This document shows, one piece after another, positions 1 through 7,477 of a DNA stretch of 64,000 nucleotides. The DNA lies in NCBI GenBank assembly GCA_016928055.1, contig JAFGLM010000016.1, forward strand, positions 1 to 64,000, read 5' to 3'. Numbering within the stretch: position 1 is the first letter of the stretch; each line of letters opens with the position of its first letter. This DNA is from Gammaproteobacteria bacterium (lineage in GTDB: Bacteria > Pseudomonadota > Gammaproteobacteria > HTCC5015). Both the position numbers and the translations under genes were made by a program. The notes under the pieces were generated by a model that worked only from the letters and a program-made list of their open reading frames with translations, did not search any database and was not told where the DNA came from.

Positions 1-3000
1 ATAGTTATTAATCCCACCACTCAACCCAATCGGATCACTCGTAATGTAACGTCCTGTTGCCGGATCATAGTATCTGAAGTAGTTGTAATGCAGGTTCGTT
101 TCCTGATCAAAATACTGGCCCGGAAACCTCACATTATTCACCACATCATCCACCGTGATATCAGCCTTTCCAAAAGGGCTGTAATTGGCTTGCCATACCA
201 CCTGCTGCAACCGATCCGTCATGACCTGCGGTGTGTTGAGATGGTCTGAATGATAGTAATAAACATCAGCTGTCTGCGTTGTACCGACATTCACGAATCG
301 TAGCGCATCGGCGATCACATAACCACTGACCTGATCACTTAATGAGATGGTGCTGCTACTATTAAGCGTATAGGTACCAAGTAAATTCCACTGCCCTCCA
401 TTGGCTTGCTGGTTGACCGTAACACTTGTACTGCCGCCTGCATGGTTGACCGTATACGTTGCGTCTGTTGCTCTATTCGGATGTGCGGTCCAGTTCGCAT
501 ATATCTCATAGTCGCCGGTGACGTTGGGTGTCCAGACGGCTTGATTAGGTGTGGTGTCTTCCCCGACAAAACGAATGGCATCAGCGATCACATAACCATT
601 GGCCTGGTCGGTAAGTTCGATACGATGATTCTGACCGGCTTCGAAGGTGAAGCTGCCGAGTAAGTTAAATTGCCCACCCATTTGTTGTTGGTTGACACTG
701 ATACGGGTTGTGCCGCCGCGATGGTAAACCGTATAGGTGGCATTGCTGGCGCGATTGGCATGCGCGGTCCAGTTGGCGTAGACATCGTACTGACCGCTGC
801 TGCCCACTGCCCAAGTTGCCGTATTCGGTGCCGCATCAACCGGTACAAACTGAATGCCATCAGCAATCACATAACCGTCGGCATCGTCTGTAAGGGTGAT
901 AGTGCTGCTGGTATCCAGTGTGTAAGTACCAAGTAGATTCCAAACACCACCGTTTTGTTTTTGATTGACGCTGATATTGTCGGTCCCGGCACTGTGGGTA
1001 ATGGTGTACGTGGCATTGCTGGCGCGGTTGGCGTGCGACGTCCAGCGTGCATAGATCTGGTATTCGCCGCTGAGATTCGGTGTCCAGCTAAAACTGTTAT
1101 CACCACTACCCGCTGCATGAAACTGGTAGTTGCTGCCGGTATAACCGATGACGGCGGATGAACTCGGCCAGGCACCGATTGCACTGCCCTCACTGTTATC
1201 CAGTTCCAATCCACCAACAGGGATGCCGTTAGCAGCATGGACTTGATAGTGGCTGCCCTGGTAACCGCTTATTGCTGTGGAGTTCGTCCAGTTTCCTAGG
1301 GTACTAAAACCGGTAGCACCATTATCAATTTGCAGAGTACCCGGCGGCACGTCGTTTGCGGCAAGGTATTGATAGTTGCTGCCCTGATAGCCAGTAATCG
1401 CAGTTGAGCCTGACCAGTCACCCGTGGTGCTAAAACCAGCATCACTATTATCGATAATAAATTCCGCCCCACTCCCGCTTGATTGCGAAGCACTGATCAT
1501 CACCAAGCGTTCATCATTCAGGTAGACGTATTCTTTTGCAATAGTGCCATCACTGCCCGCTTCGGCAATAAGCCGACCGTTGAGATCATAGAGATAGAGA
1601 ACCGTTTCATTGGTATTCGCTTTAACAACCCGTTGACCCAAAGCATTGTAGCGGTAGCTTGTTGTGATTTCGTTAACACTCGCGGTTTCCAGCCGATTGG
1701 CATCGTTATAAGTAAATACATCACTGTTCCGACTAATCGTATTTCCAACTGCATCGTAATCATACGTTACATTGGTATTGCCGTTTATGTTATCGAGCTG
1801 TTGGGTGGCTAAACGATAAACATAGCTATCGGTATTGGTGCCGTCCGAATAGCTAAGACGATTACCCACGCCATCATAACCATAAGAGATTTCACCATAG
1901 CCGCCTTCGGCATCGGTGAGGCGATCGAGTAAATCATAAATGTAATTTTGGCTCTGATTTTCATCGATCAGATCGGAAAGTGTCTCGATATTGCTATTGG
2001 GGTCATAATCATAATCAAAACTTTGCACACCGTTATTAAGTAAATCCAGGCGACCGTCAAGATCATAGCTACGACTTTCCATTAAGCCATTACCATATGT
2101 GAGTCCTTTTAATGGACCAAAAGCCTGATAATCAATACCGCTGGCCAGCGTTTGGGTTTGGCCTGCAAAAGTGGTGCGAACCTCTGTGATTTGCCCGATC
2201 ACGTTCCGCGTGTAATCGATACTGCGGCCATCGGGGTAGATGATTTTAATCAGATTGTCTGCAAGGTCGTAGGCGTAGTGTGTTGTAAAAATCCCCTCAC
2301 CCTCGCCCTCTCCCGGAGGGAGAGGGATAGTAATCGTGGTGGTGACTTCAACTACGTTGCCGCGACGATCATAGCGATACTGCGTGCTGCCACTGGCATC
2401 GTCGATTCGTGTTAAACGGCCAATACCGATATTACCGTTATCCGTTTGATCGTAGGTGTAAGCAATGTTTTCAGAGCTATCGGGATATTCAATGCCGGTT
2501 AAACGATCGAGTGTGTCGTAATGGTATTGAACCGTGATGTTTCTTGCATCAGTCTGACTCAGACGATTACCGGCTGCATCGTAAGTATATGTCGTGGTCC
2601 CGGTATTGGGACTGGTTTGGGATATCACCTCACCAAAACCATTGTAGGTATAGGTGGTGATATTGCCTTCGGGGTCGGTGACGCTAGTAAGGTTGTCCTG
2701 ATCATCGTACACATATTCAGTCAGTGCTGAAGCGCCATTGATCGGGTCCTGAATACTGATCAGGCGATTCAAAGCATCAAAACTCTGTGTGGTAATTGAG
2801 TTTCTGGGATCAGTAATCGCTGTGGCGTTGCCGTTGTTATCGTAGGTATATCCGGTGGTCTGACTGGCGGCGCCGATTTGATTAATCATTCGACTCAGTT
2901 CATCAAATACTACAGTTTGTGTTTGCACCAGCACATCACTGCTGTTATACGTTTGTTGCGCGGTACGATTGCCGGCGTTATCGAGTGTATACACAATCCG

Positions 3001-4944
3001 GTTGCCGAGATTATCTTCGATGGCCGTTAATCGATTGGCATCATCATAGCTGTAATCCAGATAAGCACCGGTGGATTGCGTGATGCGGGTAAGGTTACCG
3101 ACTGGATCATAATCGAAGGTCGTCGTTGCGGCGTCGGCAGTGGTCGCCGCGACGGTGCGGGTCAGCAAACGCTGACGCGCATCGTACGTCAGTTCAGTTC
3201 GTACGTTATTCGAATCGATAATAGTCAACACATTGCCGTGGGCATCGTAATCCGGCAGCTGTGTGACCTGGTTAAGCGCATTGGTCACGGTGTTACGGTT
3301 GCCGTTGCTGTCGTAGGTATAAACGGTGATGTCGGTGACATCGGTTCTTGGACCATCCACCGTCAACACCTGACCATGACTGTTGTAGGTGTAAGCCGTG
3401 GTGCGCGACACATTCGGTGTCACCGTGGTGTCGGTTTCGGTTTGGCTCAGGAGATTGCCGGTGCCGTTGGCGTCGTCGTAAACATACGTTGTGGTTTTGC
3501 CGGGTTCAATGATCTGCGTGGGCAGATGTAATGTAGCGTGCCATTGGGTGGTGGTGGTTCTTGCCTCGTCTGTGCCCACAGCTTCGATTTTGCTTTCAAT
3601 CAGTCCACGCGCATTGTGATTGTAGTCGGTAATGTTGCCGTTCCAGTCGGTTTTGGTGTCGATATTGCCATTGGCGTCGTAAGTGTAAGATTTGTTCGCT
3701 CCCGCGCAATTGGATGAAGGTTGTCCTTCGACGTTGACAACCTTTTGGGTGCCATTAAGATCCTGATAGTAGTAAGTGGTTTCTTTGCCTAGGGCATTGG
3801 TGACGGTTGACTGGGTTGAACTGTTGTAGGTCACTCTGGCTTTGTTCACGTCATCGGGGTTTTTGCTGACGATCGCTTTTGTCTGGCTGTATTGCCAGGT
3901 CACATAGCGCACACCGCGCTCATCTGTGATACCGGTCAGGAATTGCCGGTAAGTAAGATATTCATAATGATAAATGCGTTGGGGATTGTCTGTGTCATCA
4001 GACGGTGTATCGTCGGGAAAGACAACTGATTGCAAAAGACCGTTTGAATTATATTCGTAGGTATATAGTTGACCCGCAGGATCGGTAAAGGATTGAACCA
4101 CGCCATCGGCATCAAATTCAACGGTCAGTGTCCGATTAAAACTATCGCTGATGGTGAGTATGGTGTCCTGATAAGTGTAGTTTTGTGTGTAGCCGTCTTT
4201 GTACTGTATCGACTGTAACTGTCCCGTAATATCGTAGCGTTCGACGGTATCGTACCTGTCTGTGATCTGCCACCCTGTCTGTCCACCGGAAGCAGTAACA
4301 CCTGTGATTTGCAATCGCGTATCAGAATCCGCCACCCAGTTTCCGCCGCTATCTTTGCTGAAAAACAGAACGCTCTGGTCCGGACGGATAAGCACAATCC
4401 TGTTGTCGGATAAACTTTGTGTTGCATCGAGGTGCAGTTCAAAGTTGAACCGCCAGTTTTTATTTACGCTGGTGCCGGCATACCCAACAATGCGACTACT
4501 GTATACGCGTTCGACTGTTAACGGATGTGGACCGCTGCTCCGATAATCCACTTCAGTCTGGTATTTGATGCCGTTGGTGAAGTCCATCGGGTTGCCCACT
4601 TCATTTGGGCATTCATTGCGCTGCTCGAACCCGTAGTAATAACTTAATAAGTAAGCGGGACGCTCTTTTGAATCCGGTCCACCGGACCACAGCCAGCCCT
4701 TAGAAACTAAAAATACCGGACCCAAACCACCGGCTGAACAGTTTTCCGTATAGCCGATGCTAAGTGAAAATTCTGCACAGGCATCCAGGGCTTGCTGCTG
4801 GGTTCTATAATGGCGAATATCTCTGCAATTTCTGCCATCCTCATCACAGATAACATTGGCCATCGTTGTAACCGGTACGACCAGACTATACACGCCCAGC
4901 AATAACTGAATACCCAGGAATACGGTGCGATGGAACGTTTCCAT
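1..4944 (-). CDS. Secreted RHS/YD-repeat protein, C-terminus beyond window edge
   Basis: One frame is open from an ATG at 4944 to base 1 (1648 codons, no stop). A clear GGGGAG lies 8 nt before the ATG. Residues 1-29 form a hydrophobic signal peptide. Around residues 100-130 is a DUF6531-like segment (VGNPMDFTNG, then ExDY). From about 250 to 1150 there are many YD repeats of the type YTYDSNGN / RLTxI. About 360 residues of tandem beta modules follow, then the RHS core end: YYYHSDHLNTP, RFPGQYFDQETNLHYNYF, RYYDPATGRYITSDPIGLSG. RHS proteins build a hollow beta shell that encapsulates a C-terminal toxin or adhesive tip; the variable tip begins right after this core, so tip and any immunity gene lie outside the window. 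No VgrG, PAAR or Tc-toxin partner is visible here, so the export route beyond Sec is unknown. Confidence 0.93.
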   Translation of the reverse strand, partial: METFHRTVFLGIQLLLGVYSLVVPVTTMANVICDEDGRNCRDIRHYRTQQQALDACAEFSLSIGYTENCSAGGLGPVFLVSKGWLWSGGPDSKERPAYLLSYYYGFEQRNECPNEVGNPMDFTNGIKYQTEVDYRSSGPHPLTVERVYSSRIVGYAGTSVNKNWRFNFELHLDATQSLSDNRIVLIRPDQSVLFFSKDSGGNWVADSDTRLQITGVTASGGQTGWQITDRYDTVERYDITGQLQSIQYKDGYTQNYTYQDTILTISDSFNRTLTVEFDADGVVQSFTDPAGQLYTYEYNSNGLLQSVVFPDDTPSDDTDNPQRIYHYEYLTYRQFLTGITDERGVRYVTWQYSQTKAIVSKNPDDVNKARVTYNSSTQSTVTNALGKETTYYYQDLNGTQKVVNVEGQPSSNCAGANKSYTYDANGNIDTKTDWNGNITDYNHNARGLIESKIEAVGTDEARTTTTQWHATLHLPTQIIEPGKTTTYVYDDANGTGNLLSQTETDTTVTPNVSRTTAYTYNSHGQVLTVDGPRTDVTDITVYTYDSNGNRNTVTNALNQVTQLPDYDAHGNVLTIIDSNNVRTELTYDARQRLLTRTVAATTADAATTTFDYDPVGNLTRITQSTGAYLDYSYDDANRLTAIEDNLGNRIVYTLDNAGNRTAQQTYNSSDVLVQTQTVVFDELSRMINQIGAASQTTGYTYDNNGNATAITDPRNSITTQSFDALNRLISIQDPINGASALTEYVYDDQDNLTSVTDPEGNITTYTYNGFGEVISQTSPNTGTTTYTYDAAGNRLSQTDARNITVQYHYDTLDRLTGIEYPDSSENIAYTYDQTDNGNIGIGRLTRIDDASGSTQYRYDRRGNVVEVTTTITIPLPPGEGEGEGIFTTHYAYDLADNLIKIIYPDGRSIDYTRNVIGQITEVRTTFAGQTQTLASGIDYQAFGPLKGLTYGNGLMESRSYDLDGRLDLLNNGVQSFDYDYDPNSNIETLSDLIDENQSQNYIYDLLDRLTDAEGGYGEISYGYDGVGNRLSYSDGTNTDSYVYRLATQQLDNINGNTNVTYDYDAVGNTISRNSDVFTYNDANRLETASVNEITTSYRYNALGQRVVKANTNETVLYLYDLNGRLIAEAGSDGTIAKEYVYLNDERLVMISASQSSGSGAEFIIDNSDAGFSTTGDWSGSTAITGYQGSNYQYLAANDVPPGTLQIDNGATGFSTLGNWTNSTAISGYQGSHYQVHAANGIPVGGLELDNSEGSAIGAWPSSSAVIGYTGSNYQFHAAGSGDNSFSWTPNLSGEYQIYARWTSHANRASNATYTITHSAGTDNISVNQKQNGGVWNLLGTYTLDTSSTITLTDDADGYVIADGIQFVPVDAAPNTATWAVGSSGQYDVYANWTAHANRASNATYTVYHRGGTTRISVNQQQMGGQFNLLGSFTFEAGQNHRIELTDQANGYVIADAIRFVGEDTTPNQAVWTPNVTGDYEIYANWTAHPNRATDATYTVNHAGGSTSVTVNQQANGGQWNLLGTYTLNSSSTISLSDQVSGYVIADALRFVNVGTTQTADVYYYHSDHLNTPQVMTDRLQQVVWQANYSPFGKADITVDDVVNNVRFPGQYFDQETNLHYNYFRYYDPATGRYITSDPIGLSGGINNY
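283..1125 (-). repeat. Three tandem golvesin-like beta modules inside the RHS gene
   Basis: Three copies of a roughly 92-residue module are encoded in tandem; DNA landmarks are spaced 273 and 279 bp (91 and 93 codons). Each copy reads approximately W-x-P-N-x-(S/T)-G-x-Y-(E/Q/D)-(I/V)-Y-A, then H(A/P)NRAS/TNATY, a G-x-WNLLGTYT-like strand, and ends in GYVIAD(A/G)(I/L)xFV. This signature is known from golvesin C-terminal-like, carbohydrate-binding-like beta sandwich domains of secreted enzymes. Here the copies sit between the YD repeats and the conserved RHS core end. Confidence 0.8.
1105..1475 (-). repeat. Three 42-residue repeats preceding the golvesin modules
   Basis: Three tandem repeats contain DNS/DNGxxGFSTxGxW, STAIxGYQGSxYQ and a HAA/AAN end. 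Copies a and b are offset by 126 bp (42 codons); copy c is more diverged (AIGAWPSSSAVIGYTG). They resemble the N-terminal part of golvesin-like modules (IDN-xx-GF-x-xxG-x-W), so the block may derive from partial duplication of a full module. Confidence 0.7.
2291..2329. repeat. Intergenic-type palindromic repeat inserted in frame in RHS gene
   Basis: The plus strand contains the 9-bp inverted repeat CCCTCTCCC (2306-2314) / GGGAGAGGG (2318-2326) within a CCCCTCACCCTCGCCCTCTC context. Read on the plus strand it encodes NPLTLALSRRER, the peptide signature of a widespread intergenic repeat family in proteobacteria. On the RHS coding strand it is read as PLPPGEGEGEG, an obvious break in the YD-repeat pattern (about residues 872-886), and the frame stays open. 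Confidence 0.75.
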
Positions 4945-5204
4945 ACCATAAACTCCCCTTAACTACTCTATATTCGGTGGATTATTTAATAGCCCATCCC
5001 TAGCCCTGAACCATATTATGCTGACTGCTCTAAATTATTACATCAGCCATAAGTACCAGATTTAGTTCCCCTACAACATTTTTCGTCCGGTCTTAGCCCA
5101 TTAGATACCACTGATGCGTTTAAATGGCAAGTTGTTTTTCGGTATGTCTTGACCCTGATCAATAACTGTTTCCGGTATTGAAATTTATACAATAGCGTCA
5201 CAAC
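4945..5204. other. Non-coding stretch upstream of the RHS gene
   Basis: This 260-bp AT-rich stretch has no credible ORF. It must hold the promoter of the minus-strand RHS gene and contains its ribosome-binding site (4953-4958). No strong -35/-10 pair could be assigned by eye. Confidence 0.5.
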
Positions 5205-5230
5205 AAAAAACGGGCCGAAGCCCGTTTTTT
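5205..5230 (-). terminator. Rho-independent terminator after comEA
   Basis: A perfect 11-bp inverted repeat AAAAAACGGGC / GCCCGTTTTTT encloses a four-base loop that reads TTCG on the minus strand, an exceptionally stable tetraloop, and ends in a T run. It lies 20 nt after the comEA stop and probably closes the long minus-strand operon. Confidence 0.92.
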
Positions 5231-5249
5231 GCTGTTCCCTTATTGTTAT

Positions 5250-5522
5250 TTATTCGCCTTCTACAATGATGCGATCGGCGTTGTCTTGCAGAAATTTATC
5301 ACCAATCCCTTTGACTTCCGACAGATCATCAACAGATTTAAAAGCGCCGTGTTCGGACCGGTAATCCACAATGGCCTGTGCTTTTTTGTCACCAATCCCT
5401 TTTAACTCGGCCGCCAGTGTTTGCGCATCAGCAGTGTTGATATTAATCTGCCCTGCTGCAATCGCCCAGCTCGCAGCAACAATTAACAACATGGTAGCGA
5501 ATAATTTTGTTATCGATTTCAT
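5250..5522 (-). CDS. comEA: ComEA-family helix-hairpin-helix DNA-binding protein
   Basis: A 90-residue protein with an N-terminal signal peptide (residues 1-22, ending AIAAG) and a single ComEA-type double helix-hairpin-helix domain: ININTADAQTLAAELKGIG and the second hairpin LSEVKGIGDKFLQ. Family members bind double-stranded DNA in the periplasm and help pull it through the type IV pilus secretin during natural transformation. The short form without a long linker is the usual gammaproteobacterial version. It is the last gene before a strong terminator. A type IV pilus regulatory cluster lies in the same window at 59-62 kb, consistent with a competence role, but competence itself is not shown. 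Confidence 0.9.
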   Translation of the reverse strand: MKSITKLFATMLLIVAASWAIAAGQININTADAQTLAAELKGIGDKKAQAIVDYRSEHGAFKSVDDLSEVKGIGDKFLQDNADRIIVEGE

Positions 5523-5599
5523 GATTAGCCTCTTGGTTTTTATTGAACAAATTGGTTTTTACAAAACCAGGGCAAATATTAATAAATATTTTGATCAAT

Positions 5600-5709
5600 A
5601 AAATCGGTAATAAGTACTAGTCGGCTATGGTTTGATTTATCTCCAGCAATTTTTCAAGCGGATTTTGGGCATGAGTAATGGTTCTCCCCATCACTAAAAA
5701 GTGTGAGCC
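5600..5709 (-). repeat. Direct repeat copy 1: displaced 3' end of pyrF
   Basis: These 110 bp match 6731-6840 with only two mismatches. They include the last 31 codons and stop of pyrF plus 17 bp of 3' flank. The copy is not connected to a pyrF 5' part, so it is a remnant. Confidence 0.95.
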
Positions 5710-5713
5710 ATAC

Positions 5714-5917
5714 TTACAAGTTCACCGGTGTCGATGGCGAGCAGGTTGTCGGCCTGGAGAGGCTGCCGTGGATCAGGGTTTGCGTGGCCGCTCCTGCGCA
5801 TCCTGTGCCCGCGACCTTGTCACGGTCCTGTGCGGCATCGCTCCACCCCGATTGCAGCAAGAAAACGGCTAGCAGCCAGGATATCAGGCTTCTTTTAGCG
5901 ATATTAGCCAATCGCAT
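5714..5917 (-). CDS. Orphan small ORF with signal-peptide-like start
   Basis: A 67-residue frame starts MRLANIAKRSLISWLLAVF, resembling a Sec signal peptide, and continues with a Ser/Thr/Cys-rich tail without recognisable domains before its own stop just before the pyrF repeat. No Shine-Dalgarno sequence precedes the ATG. It may be the 5' remnant of a gene brought with the VapBC unit and cut when the unit shrank. It is also possible that it is not expressed at all. The middle (near 5785-5815) resembles a second locus near 39171, which weakens the coding interpretation. Confidence 0.25.
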   Translation of the reverse strand: MRLANIAKRSLISWLLAVFLLQSGWSDAAQDRDKVAGTGCAGAATQTLIHGSLSRPTTCSPSTPVNL

Positions 5918-6049
5918 CAGCAAGGATCTGATTAAGATAACGCATATCCGGCGAGATGCCGCTGTAAAACACCACCACTTTAAAACGCCGGGCTGGATTT
6001 CAAAAATCAAGAAGGCTATAGTCTTATACCATCAACCGGATATATACCC

Positions 6050-6265
6050 ATGAAAGCACATGTAACCAAAGACGGCGTTTTGATCCCCAAAGAACTGTTA
6101 GAAGGGGTCAACGAAGTCGAGATCAACAAAGAACCAGGACGTATCGTTGTGCTACCCATACCGTTGCAGAGCGATCCTATTTTTAATCTTGGGAAGCACC
6201 CGGTTACCTGCGAAGTGAACGATGCCTCTGAACATCACGATAATTATATTTATCAGCCAAAATGA
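6050..6265 (+). CDS. vapB: VapB-type antitoxin (AbrB-like)
   Basis: A 71-residue protein beginning MKAHVTKDGVLIPKELLEG, the swapped-hairpin AbrB-like DNA-binding half typical of one VapB subfamily. The C-terminal tail (NDASEHHDNYIY) is the kind of short segment that wraps into the toxin active site. It binds and neutralises the VapC toxin and with it represses the operon. Its stop overlaps the toxin start by four bases (ATGA at 6262-6265), so translation is coupled. The module lies between the pyrF direct repeats, where it would select for retention of the unit. Confidence 0.88.
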   Translation: MKAHVTKDGVLIPKELLEGVNEVEINKEPGRIVVLPIPLQSDPIFNLGKHPVTCEVNDASEHHDNYIYQPK

Positions 6266-6669
6266 CCGGTGTGTTTCTGGACACGGGTTTTCTCATTGCG
6301 TTGGAAGCATCCGATGATCAACACCATGACAAAGCCATTTCATATTGGGTCGAGTTTTCTAAAAACCCTGCTCCCTTAGTAACGAGTTCCTATGTACTGG
6401 ATGAAACGGTTACCTTCTTTAATACCCGAAACCGTCATGCCAAAGCGGTCGAGATCGGGAACTATCTGCTGACCAGCACAGCCATTCAATTTATTCAGGT
6501 TGACCACACTCTTTTCCTTGACGGATGGGCGTTTTTTCAGAGATTCGAGGACAAACGTTTTTCGCTAACTGACTGCATTTCATTTTCAATTATGCAGAAA
6601 CTGGGCATTAAAGCTGCCCTGGCATTCGACAAACACTTTATTCAGGCGGGCTATTCAATCGTTCCTTAA
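6262..6669 (+). CDS. vapC: VapC-type PIN-domain toxin ribonuclease
   Basis: A 135-residue single PIN domain. The acidic metal-binding residues are all visible: D7 (VFLDTGF), E48 (YVLDETVT), D104 (SLTDC) and D123 (AFDKHF). Family members are Mg2+/Mn2+-dependent endoribonucleases that cleave tRNA or rRNA when the antitoxin is degraded. The intact catalytic set suggests an active toxin; the RNA target cannot be inferred. It is translationally coupled to the upstream antitoxin and followed by 61 bp of non-coding DNA before the second direct repeat. Confidence 0.9.
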   Translation: MTGVFLDTGFLIALEASDDQHHDKAISYWVEFSKNPAPLVTSSYVLDETVTFFNTRNRHAKAVEIGNYLLTSTAIQFIQVDHTLFLDGWAFFQRFEDKRFSLTDCISFSIMQKLGIKAALAFDKHFIQAGYSIVP

Positions 6670-6730
6670 ACTATTTGCCGGTGCCACTTTTTAGAACTTC
6701 CTCAAAGGCAAAATGAAAATATTGTTCAAA

Positions 6731-6840
6731 AAAATCGGTAATAAGTACTAGTCGGCTATGGTTTGATTTATCTCCAGCAATTTTTCAAGCGGATTTTGGG
6801 CATGAGTAATGGATCTCCCTATCACTAAAAAGTGTGAGCC
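6731..6840 (-). repeat. Direct repeat copy 2: functional 3' end of pyrF
   Basis: The partner of the repeat at 5600-5709, differing at two positions. This copy contains the pyrF stop codon (6748-6750) and is continuous with the pyrF reading frame. Confidence 0.95.
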
Positions 6841-7449
6841 GGCTTTAATTGCAGCAGCGGGTGTCATGACGCGCATCTGGTCGCCAAGTGCATCATCTTG
6901 TAATCGTATACCTGGCGTTACCAGACAGAAATTCTCACCAAACTGCGTGCTCATCTGTTTTGCTTCCAAAGCGGAACACACTACACCGTCCATTCCCTCT
7001 TTATGTGCCAGTGCCGCCAGCTGATTTGCCGCATCATGCGCTGTTACATTGATACCAACGGCGCGAAGTTGATCGTCGTCCATACTGGTCAGAACCGTGA
7101 CCGCTATCAATAACGGCGGATTTTTAATATTATCCAGTGCCTCTCTGGCTGAGACCAGCATGCGTTGCCCGCCCAGCGCATGCACATTTAACATCCAGAT
7201 TCCAAGATCAGCCGCCGCCAGACAGGCCTTTGCTACGGTGTTGGGAATATCGTGAAATTTTAAATCGAGAAAAACATCAAAACCTCGCTTAACCAGTTGC
7301 CGTACAATATCCGGACCACAGCGGGTAAATAATTCCTTGCCGACTTTTAATCGGCATTGCGAAGGCTGTAACTGCTCGACCAGTTCCAGCATCGGTTTCT
7401 CGTCGGCAAAATCAAGCGCCAGTATTATTCTTGGATTTTTATCAGACAT
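6748..7449 (-). CDS. pyrF: Orotidine 5'-phosphate decarboxylase
   Basis: A 233-residue TIM-barrel enzyme that converts OMP to UMP, the last step of pyrimidine synthesis. The catalytic array is present as FLDLKFHDIPNT with D62, K64 and D67. The C-terminal phosphate-binding part reads VTPGIRLQ and VIGRSITHA. Length is usual for the bacterial group I enzyme. It follows lapB with 28 bp between and belongs to the long minus-strand operon. Its last 31 codons are duplicated at 5617-5709, showing that something integrated at its 3' end while leaving the reading frame intact. Confidence 0.97.
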   Translation of the reverse strand: MSDKNPRIILALDFADEKPMLELVEQLQPSQCRLKVGKELFTRCGPDIVRQLVKRGFDVFLDLKFHDIPNTVAKACLAAADLGIWMLNVHALGGQRMLVSAREALDNIKNPPLLIAVTVLTSMDDDQLRAVGINVTAHDAANQLAALAHKEGMDGVVCSALEAKQMSTQFGENFCLVTPGIRLQDDALGDQMRVMTPAAAIKAGSHFLVIGRSITHAQNPLEKLLEINQTIAD

Positions 7450-7477
7450 TTCTAACCACTATTATTGAATTATCTTT

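Larger units (their letters stand above)
5600..6840. mobile_element. Putative VapBC-carrying unit integrated at the pyrF 3' end
   Basis: Two 110-bp direct repeats of the pyrF 3' end are separated by an offset of exactly 1131 bp. Between them lie a short orphan ORF and a VapBC pair. The arrangement is what is left when a circular element with a copy of a gene's 3' end integrates there: the target gene stays intact with the incoming end and the old end is displaced. No integrase or transposase is present, so this would be a decayed or minimal element. A tandem duplication with later insertion is the alternative. Confidence 0.55.

Noticed and set aside
4707-4949. An 80-residue frame starting at 4949
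   Set aside because: It overlaps the start of the RHS gene in another frame; the RHS frame from 4944 has the correct ribosome-binding spacing, a signal peptide and recognisable domains.
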